DNA from: CALGFI01 sp036374435
Lineage (GTDB): Bacteria; Actinomycetota; UBA4738; HRBIN12
DNA length: 11,875 nucleotides
Direction: 5' to 3'
Assembly: GCA_036374435.1 (NCBI GenBank)
Contig: DASUTU010000112.1
Coordinates: 1-11,875 of the forward strand
Every line of letters starts with the position of its first letter. The first letter of the stretch is position 1. Under the pieces are notes generated by a model that saw nothing but the letters and a program-made list of their open reading frames with translations, had not been told where the DNA came from and ran no database searches. The position numbers and the translations under genes are program-made. Below are positions 7,493-11,875 of this stretch, one piece after another.

Positions 7493-8492
7493 CGGCGCGG
7501 GCCGTTCGCTGCTCGCCGAACACGCGGTACGCCTCCACGATGTCCTGCACGATCTTGTGCCGGACCACGTCGCGAGCCCCCAGGTGCGAGATCTCGATGC
7601 CTTCGATGCTCCGAAGGATGTCCTGCACGATCACGAGTCCGGAGGTCTGGCCGGCGGGCAGGTCGATCTGCGTCACGTCGCCGTTCACCACAGCCTTGGA
7701 CCCGAACCCGAGCCGGGTCAAGAACATCTTCATCTGCTCGGGCGTGGTGTTCTGCGCCTCGTCCAGGATGATGAACGAACCGTTCAGGGTTCGGCCACGC
7801 ATGTAGGCGAGCGGGGCGACCTCCACCGTTCCGCGCTCCATGAGCCGCGGCAACACGTCCGCGCCGAGCATCTCGAACAGCGCGTCGTATAGGGGCTTCA
7901 TGTACGGATCGATCTTCTCGTAGAGCGTTCCCGGCAAGAACCCGAGGCGCTCGCCGGCCTCGACGGCCGGGCGGGTGAGGATCAACCGCTCCACCTGTTT
8001 GTCCTGGAGGGCGCGGACCGCCGTTGCGACCGCGAGGTAGGTCTTGCCGGTTCCGGCCGGGCCGATGGCGAACGTCACGGTCGCGGTGCGCATCGCGTCC
8101 ACGTACCGCTTCTGCCCGAGGGTCTTCGGCGCGATGCCTTTGCCACGGCCGGTCAAGAAGACGTCGCCGAGGACCTCGGTCGGTCTCGCCTCGTCCCCCT
8201 TGACCAGCTCGATCGACCGGCCGACGGAGGACGCGGTCAGCTCGTGGCCCCGTTCGAGCAGGCCGATCAGCTCCTCGAACAGCAGGGCCACGCGTTCGGT
8301 CTCTCGGGAGGGTCCGGAGATCGAGATCTCGTTGCCGCGGACGACGATCTCCGAGTCGAAGGCCGCCTCGACGAGCTTCAGCAGCTCGTCGCGCTGTCCG
8401 AGGAGGGCGACCATGCTCTGGTCCCCCGGAACCAGGATCCTCACCTGTGTGGTGGCGCTGGCCAAACGGTCGTCTCTGGGGTGGTGCCCCAC
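7485..8492 (-). CDS. phoH: PhoH-family P-loop ATPase
   Basis: Walker A GPAGTGKT (about 144-151) and Walker B ILDEAQN (about 242-248) are intact, with family stretches LTRPAVEAGERLGFLPG, LAYMRGRTLN and MFLTRLGFGSK. The N-terminal part (about 17-100) resembles the KH-like segment of actinobacterial PhoH1. PhoH proteins are predicted RNA-associated ATPases, usually next to ybeY as here; the exact reaction is not settled. The start is uncertain. The frame is open to an ATG at 8579, but those first 29 codons use rare triplets for this genome and contain a TAGAAT hexamer. I chose the GTG at 8492, with GAGGAG two bases upstream, an unusually tight spacing. A TTG at 8465 or a GTG at 8444, where conservation starts (VRILVPGDQ), are alternatives. 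It overlaps ybeY by eight bases. Confidence 0.9.
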   Translation of the reverse strand: MGHHPRDDRLASATTQVRILVPGDQSMVALLGQRDELLKLVEAAFDSEIVVRGNEISISGPSRETERVALLFEELIGLLERGHELTASSVGRSIELVKGDEARPTEVLGDVFLTGRGKGIAPKTLGQKRYVDAMRTATVTFAIGPAGTGKTYLAVATAVRALQDKQVERLILTRPAVEAGERLGFLPGTLYEKIDPYMKPLYDALFEMLGADVLPRLMERGTVEVAPLAYMRGRTLNGSFIILDEAQNTTPEQMKMFLTRLGFGSKAVVNGDVTQIDLPAGQTSGLVIVQDILRSIEGIEISHLGARDVVRHKIVQDIVEAYRVFGEQRTARADG

Positions 8493-8545
8493 TCCTCCTC
8501 GTTGGTCGCCGGGGCCGCCGAACGACGCCCCGGGTCGGAGACGGG

Positions 8546-8551
8546 ATTCTA
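8546..8551 (-). promoter_or_regulatory. Possible internal -10 hexamer upstream of phoH
   Basis: The minus strand reads TAGAAT, a near-consensus -10 (TATAAT with one change), in the 99 bases between the HIT gene stop and the GTG chosen for phoH. No matching -35 is visible 17 bases upstream. If used, it would let phoH-ybeY-CNNM-cdd-era be expressed independently of HrcA control. Confidence 0.35.
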
Positions 8552-8591
8552 CCCCCGGCCCGGGTGCGCGACGCGACATCCCCCGGCCGTC

Positions 8592-8942
8592 CTAGCCCGG
8601 CGGCCAGCCCATCTGCCGGCCGCCCAGCACGTGAACGTGCAGGTGGAAGACGTGTTGGCCGCCCTCGCGGCCCACGTTCGTCACCAGGCGGAACCCGGTG
8701 GAGGCGACGCCCTCGGCCCGGGCCACCTGGCGGGCGGCCTGGAACAGGTCGGCGAGCATGCCGGCGTGCTGCTCCTCGATCTCGAGGGCCGAGGTCAGGT
8801 GCTCTTTCGGGATGACCTGCACGTGGACCGGCGCCTGCGGGTTGGTGTCTCGAAACGCCATCACCGTCTCGGACTCGTACAGCACCTCCGCCTGTTCGTC
8901 TCCCTGGGCGATCCGGCAGAACGCACAACTTGCCACGTCCAT
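8592..8942 (-). CDS. HIT-family (histidine triad, HINT-like) nucleotide hydrolase
   Basis: 116 residues. CAFCRIAQGD (6-15) opens the domain, HVQVIPKEHL is the central strand region, and QHVFHLHVHVL contains the histidine triad (HxHxH), followed by the HINT-type ending GGRQMGWPPG. HINT proteins hydrolyse nucleoside phosphoramidates and AMP-lysine-type substrates; the physiological substrate here is unknown. The ATG at 8940-8942 has a strong Shine-Dalgarno (GGGAGG, 5 bases away) and lies 10 bases after the dnaJ stop, so it is co-transcribed. It occupies the place between dnaJ and phoH where many bacteria also carry rsmE. Family assignment is secure. Confidence 0.94.
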   Translation of the reverse strand: MDVASCAFCRIAQGDEQAEVLYESETVMAFRDTNPQAPVHVQVIPKEHLTSALEIEEQHAGMLADLFQAARQVARAEGVASTGFRLVTNVGREGGQHVFHLHVHVLGGRQMGWPPG

Positions 8943-8952
8943 CCCAGCCTCC

Positions 8953-10050
8953 CTACCGCGGCTTTCGAAGGGTGCCCTTCCCGGTGGCGCGTTTGCCCGC
9001 CGGCTCCCCTCGGAGCTCGGCCAGCTGTTCGAGCAGGCGACGCTCCTCCTTGGACGTGGGCTCCGGCGCCACGACCTGGATGGTCAGGAACAGGTCGCCA
9101 CGGCTGCGCCGGCCCAGGTTCGGGACCCCCTTGCCACGGAGGCGAAGAGTCGTACCCGACGCGGTGCCCGGGTCCAGATCGATCCGTTCCGGCCCGTCGA
9201 GCGTCTCCACCTCGAGCTCGGCTCCGAGGGACGCCTGCGTCATGGGGACCTCGAGCAGGGAGAAGACGTCCGTCCCCCGTCGCTCGAAGACGGGGTCGTC
9301 CTCGACGGAGATCGACAGGTAGAGGTCGCCCCGGGTCCCTCCCGAGCGGCCGGCGTGGCCGGCATCGGGCACCCGGAGGTCCAGGCCGTCGGAGACCCCG
9401 GCGGGAACGTCGACCGGCACCGTCGCCTCGGCGGCCAGCCGGCCGCGGCCCTGGCACCGCTCGCACGGGCTGGTGATCTCCTCGCCCGACCCCTCACAGG
9501 TCGAGCACGGGTGGGCCGTCATCACGGTGCCGAAGATGCTCCGGCGGACGTCCTGCACCTGGCCGCTGCCTCCGCAGGTCCGACAGCGCCGGGGCGACGT
9601 GCCGGGTTCGGCGCCGGACCCCGAGCACCGGTCGCACGGCTCCAGCCGCGCCACCGGCACCTCGCGCCGGGTCCCGAACACGGCCTCCCGGAAGGTCAGC
9701 CGGACCTCGGCGAACACGTCTTCGCCCCGCTGGGTTCGGGTACGGGTGGCCGTCCGCCGCCGTCCGAAGGACCCCTGGCCGAAGAACGCCTCGAACAGGT
9801 CGGAGATGTCGCCGAACGGGAAGTCCATGGGCCCGCCCTGCCCGTACAGGTCGTACTGCTGGCGCTTCTGGGGGTCCGAGAGGATCTCGTAGGCGGCACT
9901 GACCTCCTTGAACCGGTCCTCGGCCACGGAATCGGGGTTCACGTCCGGGTGGTACTCGCGCGCCAGGCGCCGGTACGCCTTCTTGATGTCCTCGGCCGAG
10001 GCGTCGCGCCCCACGCCGAGGATCTCGTACAGGTCGCGGATCCCCGCCAT
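8953..10050 (-). CDS. dnaJ: Co-chaperone DnaJ, full J / G-F / zinc-finger / C-terminal architecture
   Basis: 365 residues. The J domain (about 5-70) carries HPD at 34-36. A Gly/Phe-rich segment follows (71-106), with GQGGPMDFPFG and FFGQGSFG. The zinc region (139-203) has all four CxxCxGxG repeats: CDRCSGSG, CRTCGGSG, CSTCEGSG and CERCQGRG. The rest is the substrate-binding C-terminal beta domain with RLRGKGVPNLG. It stimulates the DnaK ATPase and binds unfolded proteins. The ATG follows the hrcA stop by one base (TGA-G-ATG), with no strong Shine-Dalgarno of its own, suggesting coupling to hrcA. dnaK and grpE are not in this window. The hrcA-dnaJ pairing resembles the dnaJ2 locus of other actinobacteria, where a second dnaJ sits with dnaK. 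Confidence 0.96.
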   Translation of the reverse strand: MAGIRDLYEILGVGRDASAEDIKKAYRRLAREYHPDVNPDSVAEDRFKEVSAAYEILSDPQKRQQYDLYGQGGPMDFPFGDISDLFEAFFGQGSFGRRRTATRTRTQRGEDVFAEVRLTFREAVFGTRREVPVARLEPCDRCSGSGAEPGTSPRRCRTCGGSGQVQDVRRSIFGTVMTAHPCSTCEGSGEEITSPCERCQGRGRLAAEATVPVDVPAGVSDGLDLRVPDAGHAGRSGGTRGDLYLSISVEDDPVFERRGTDVFSLLEVPMTQASLGAELEVETLDGPERIDLDPGTASGTTLRLRGKGVPNLGRRSRGDLFLTIQVVAPEPTSKEERRLLEQLAELRGEPAGKRATGKGTLRKPR

Positions 10051-10051
10051 C

Positions 10052-11092
10052 TCAGGCGTCGAGCTCTGTCGCGAGCTCGGACAGTCGTTTGGCCACCGCG
10101 CGGACCGATGCCATCACCGAGACGTAGTCCATCGCCGTCGGGCCGACCACGCCCACCGTCCCGAGCGCCGTGGTGCCGGCCCGAAACGGCGCCGAGACGA
10201 TCGAGGCTTCCCAGTCCCCCGTCTGGGGGTGTTCGGCGCCGATGGTCACGTTGACGTCCTGGTCGATCGTGACGTCGCGGAGCAGCTCGAGCATCTCGGA
10301 CTCGTGCTCGAGCGCCTCGAACAGGCGTCTCACGGTCTCGCGCCGCCAGTGCGCCGCCTCGTCGGCCAGGTTCGCCACCCCGCCGATCAGGACGTGATGG
10401 GTCGCGCCGCCGGCCTGGAGGACGCCGAACGTTTCGGCGGCGGCGACGAGGAGGTCGCGCTCGATCCCCTTGGCGGTGGAGGCACGTTTCAGGGCCTCGG
10501 CCCGCGCGTCCACCACCGACTTGCCGCGGAACGCCGCCGTGAGCGTACGGTCGAGCGAGCCGAGCTCTTCCGAGTCGACGTCGTCGGGCCGGTCGACCAT
10601 CGCCCTGTCGACCCGGCCCTGCTGGCCGATCACCAGGAACATCAACGCGTTGCCGACCTCGAGCAGCTCGGTCCGCAGGACGACCTCGTCGGCCCCGGTG
10701 GGAGGCACTGCCAAGCCGGCGTATTGCGTCACCCGCGACAGGAGCTGCGTGGTGCCTTTCAGGACCTCCTCGAGGTCGAGCATGGTCTCGGCGAAGAACC
10801 CGGCGATCGCCCGGCGTTGTTTGTCGCGCAGGCGCCCGCCCGGCGGGAGCGAGTCGACGAACTTGCGGTACCCGGCGTCGGTCGGGATCCGGCCGGCCGA
10901 GGTGTGGGGGTGCGTGAGGTAGCCGAGCTCCTCGAGAGCCGCCAGCTCGTTGCGGATCGTGGCCGAGGACACGCCGAGGCCGGCACGCTCCGCGATCGTC
11001 TCGCTGCCGACGGGTTCGCCGGTGCGCACGTATTCCTCGACCACGGCCCGCAGGACGGCGACCTTCCTGGCTCCGAGCTCGGGCTCCACCAT
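10052..11092 (-). CDS. hrcA: Heat-inducible transcription repressor HrcA
   Basis: 346 residues, the normal size. The N-terminal winged helix (about 1-75) has the family signature VSSATIRNELAALEELGYLT and HPHTSAGRIPTDAGYRKFVD. The remainder contains the GAF-like dimerisation region and the conserved C-terminal block VGVVGPTAMDYVSVM. HrcA binds CIRCE operators and is kept active by GroEL; heat titrates GroEL away and derepresses targets. A CIRCE copy lies 5 bases upstream of the chosen ATG (11090-11092), so autorepression is expected. The reading frame stays open upstream into the sigma factor region, but that part is a shadow. No Shine-Dalgarno precedes the ATG; a TAGACT hexamer 10 bases upstream suggests a nearly leaderless mRNA. 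First gene of the eight-gene block ending with era. Confidence 0.96.
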   Translation of the reverse strand: MVEPELGARKVAVLRAVVEEYVRTGEPVGSETIAERAGLGVSSATIRNELAALEELGYLTHPHTSAGRIPTDAGYRKFVDSLPPGGRLRDKQRRAIAGFFAETMLDLEEVLKGTTQLLSRVTQYAGLAVPPTGADEVVLRTELLEVGNALMFLVIGQQGRVDRAMVDRPDDVDSEELGSLDRTLTAAFRGKSVVDARAEALKRASTAKGIERDLLVAAAETFGVLQAGGATHHVLIGGVANLADEAAHWRRETVRRLFEALEHESEMLELLRDVTIDQDVNVTIGAEHPQTGDWEASIVSAPFRAGTTALGTVGVVGPTAMDYVSVMASVRAVAKRLSELATELDA

Positions 11093-11097
11093 GGCGG

Positions 11098-11124
11098 TTA
11101 GCAGTCTACCCGGGCGAGTGCTAG
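11098..11124. promoter_or_regulatory. CIRCE operator (HrcA binding site)
   Basis: TTAGCAGTC, 9 bases, GAGTGCTAG. This matches the CIRCE consensus TTAGCACTC-N9-GAGTGCTAA with one mismatch in each arm and exactly the right spacer length. It lies immediately upstream of hrcA and overlaps the presumed -10 hexamer, so bound HrcA should block transcription of hrcA and the genes after it. It is also within 62 bases of the divergent sigma factor start. Confidence 0.9.
11103..11108 (-). promoter_or_regulatory. Probable -10 hexamer of the hrcA operon, inside CIRCE
   Basis: The minus strand reads TAGACT, ending 10 bases before the hrcA ATG. A transcript starting 6-7 bases after the hexamer would have a leader of about four bases, in keeping with the missing Shine-Dalgarno. 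No good -35 match is seen. Confidence 0.5.
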
Positions 11125-11141
11125 CGATTTCTCGATGCGGC

Positions 11142-11176
11142 GGACAACCTCCCATGCCCCTCACGCGTCCTAGGCT
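11142..11176 (+). promoter_or_regulatory. Probable promoter of the ECF sigma factor gene
   Basis: Two readings overlap. GGACAACC (11142-11149), 16 bases, then CGTC (11166-11169) resembles the AAC-N16/17-CGTC layout of ECF-type promoters and would mean autoregulation. TAGGCT (11171-11176), 9 bases before the ATG, resembles a housekeeping -10 with a leaderless start. No Shine-Dalgarno precedes the ATG in either case. Confidence 0.4.
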
Positions 11177-11185
11177 CGAGACCAC

Positions 11186-11725
11186 ATGCGGGTGGACGAG
11201 ATCGCGCTCCGGGAGTTCCTCCACACCCGCTACCCGCGCCTGGTCGCGGCGGTGGCGCTCGTGAGCGGGAGCCGCCCGGCCGCCGAGGACGCCGTGCAGG
11301 AGGCGCTGCTGCGGGCCTGGGAGCGCTCGGAGAGGGGCGAGGAGGTGGAGTCGCTGGACGCCTGGGTGACGACGGTCGCGCTGAACCTGTCGCGGAGCGC
11401 GCTCCGCCGGCTCCGTTCCGAGCGCCGGGCCAAAGCCAGGCTCCACGGTTCGGCGTGGACCGAGGACCTGGCGCCGGGCACGGACCGGGCGCTCGACGTC
11501 CGCCGGGCGCTCGCCGCGCTCCCCCGGCGCCAGCGCGAGGCCGCGGTCCTCCGGTACTACCTCCAGCTCGACACCCGCGAGGTCGCCGCCGCGCTCAAGG
11601 TGAACGAGGGGACCGTCAAGAGCACGTTGTTCCGAGCGCGCGCCGCACTGGCGGACGCGCTCGGCGTCGAGGAACCGATCGAGATCGAGGGATCCGAGGA
11701 GGCGAACCACCGTGGCACTCGATGA
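11186..11725 (+). CDS. ECF-type RNA polymerase sigma factor (SigE/sigma-70 family)
   Basis: 179 residues, the size of an extracytoplasmic-function sigma factor. Region 2 (about 10-80) includes AEDAVQEALLRAW and DAWVTTVALNLSRSALRR. Region 4 (about 105-160) includes ALPRRQREAAVLRYYLQLDT and the helix-turn-helix recognition part VNEGTVKSTLFRARAALA. Regions 1 and 3 are absent, as expected for the class. The ATG at 11186 has no Shine-Dalgarno and lies just after a presumed promoter, suggesting a leaderless mRNA. The 3' end overlaps the next gene by 14 bases, and that gene encodes a short basic protein running into a membrane segment, a common partner arrangement in actinobacteria. Divergent from hrcA across 93 bases. 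The regulon and inducing signal cannot be read from the sequence. Confidence 0.92.
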   Translation: MRVDEIALREFLHTRYPRLVAAVALVSGSRPAAEDAVQEALLRAWERSERGEEVESLDAWVTTVALNLSRSALRRLRSERRAKARLHGSAWTEDLAPGTDRALDVRRALAALPRRQREAAVLRYYLQLDTREVAAALKVNEGTVKSTLFRARAALADALGVEEPIEIEGSEEANHRGTR

Positions 11726-11875
11726 GCGCATGCACCGCGAGCTCGAACGCGCCGGCCGCCCCGCCGACCCCACCGGCGTCTACGAGGAGCTGATCCGCCG
11801 TCGCGAACGCCGCCGGTTGGTCCGACGAGGGCAACAGACTGCCCTGGCGATCGTGGTCGTCACGGGCGTGATCGG
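11712..11875 (+). CDS. Membrane protein downstream of the ECF sigma gene, N-terminal part (possible anti-sigma/effector)
   Basis: Partial gene running off the right edge. The GTG at 11712 is preceded by GAGGAGG nine bases away and lies inside the last 14 bases of the sigma gene, indicating translational coupling. The visible 54 codons start MALDERMHRELERAGRPADP, continue with a very basic stretch (LIRRRERRRLVRRGQQ, about 27-42), and enter a hydrophobic segment TALAIVVVTGVI that is probably a membrane helix. This is the usual head of sigma-linked proteins with a short cytoplasmic domain and a large external part. No H-x3-C-x2-C zinc anti-sigma motif is visible in this fragment, so the anti-sigma role rests on position alone. 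Confidence 0.7.
   Translation, partial: MALDERMHRELERAGRPADPTGVYEELIRRRERRRLVRRGQQTALAIVVVTGVI

Noticed and set aside
11093..11773. HrcA frame extending through the divergent promoter region and the sigma factor gene
   Set aside because: The family start is at 11092, directly after CIRCE; the upstream part is antisense to the sigma gene.

Overview
The window is very GC-rich (well above 60% by eye, not computed), with codons strongly biased to G/C in the third position and frequent GTG starts. Its longest block has the gene order hrcA-dnaJ-HIT-phoH-ybeY-CNNM/CBS-cdd-era, which is typical of Actinomycetota. The ECF sigma gene followed by a short basic single-pass membrane protein, and the possible leaderless promoters, also fit an uncultured high-GC actinobacterium. 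No mobile element, phage gene, tRNA, rRNA or CRISPR array is visible. This is mostly ordinary core chromosome, with one less ordinary metabolic operon.

Layout. (1) 1-207, minus: the first 69 codons of a cupin-domain protein that runs off the left edge. It is preceded in frame by about 42 codons resembling the N-terminus of an actinobacterial TPR/LuxR-type regulator. (2) 528-632, plus: a 34-residue tryptophan-rich single-pass membrane peptide with a strong Shine-Dalgarno, followed by a long GC hairpin (640-675). (3) 699-4016, minus: a three-gene operon with deoxyribose-phosphate aldolase of the long, eukaryote-like DERA type, a complete aldehyde dehydrogenase, and a truncated aldehyde dehydrogenase without catalytic residues. 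The last two together look like an ALDH16 enzyme split into two genes. (4) 4103-4480, plus: a small lipoprotein with a cupredoxin fold and a complete type-1 copper ligand set. (5) 4490-11092, minus: the eight-gene block from hrcA to era. (6) 11186-end, plus: an ECF sigma factor and the start of a co-transcribed membrane protein, probably its anti-sigma or effector.

How the parts work together. The aldolase operon should cleave deoxyribose-5-phosphate to glyceraldehyde-3-phosphate and acetaldehyde and then oxidise an aldehyde, giving deoxynucleoside/deoxyribose catabolism. The cytidine deaminase in the neighbouring block could feed the same pathway, but it sits in the era operon and is probably regulated separately. 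The hrcA block combines heat-shock control (HrcA, DnaJ) with RNA and ribosome maturation (PhoH, YbeY, Era). A CIRCE operator overlaps its promoter, so HrcA probably represses its own operon. The 93-bp gap between hrcA and the sigma gene carries both divergent promoters, placing two stress regulators back to back.

Several genes in the two minus-strand operons overlap by 1-8 bases (ATGA, GTGA, TGATG junctions), suggesting translational coupling. At three unit-initial genes (hrcA, the sigma gene, deoC) a TAnnnT hexamer lies 9-10 bases before an ATG with no Shine-Dalgarno, suggesting leaderless or nearly leaderless mRNAs.
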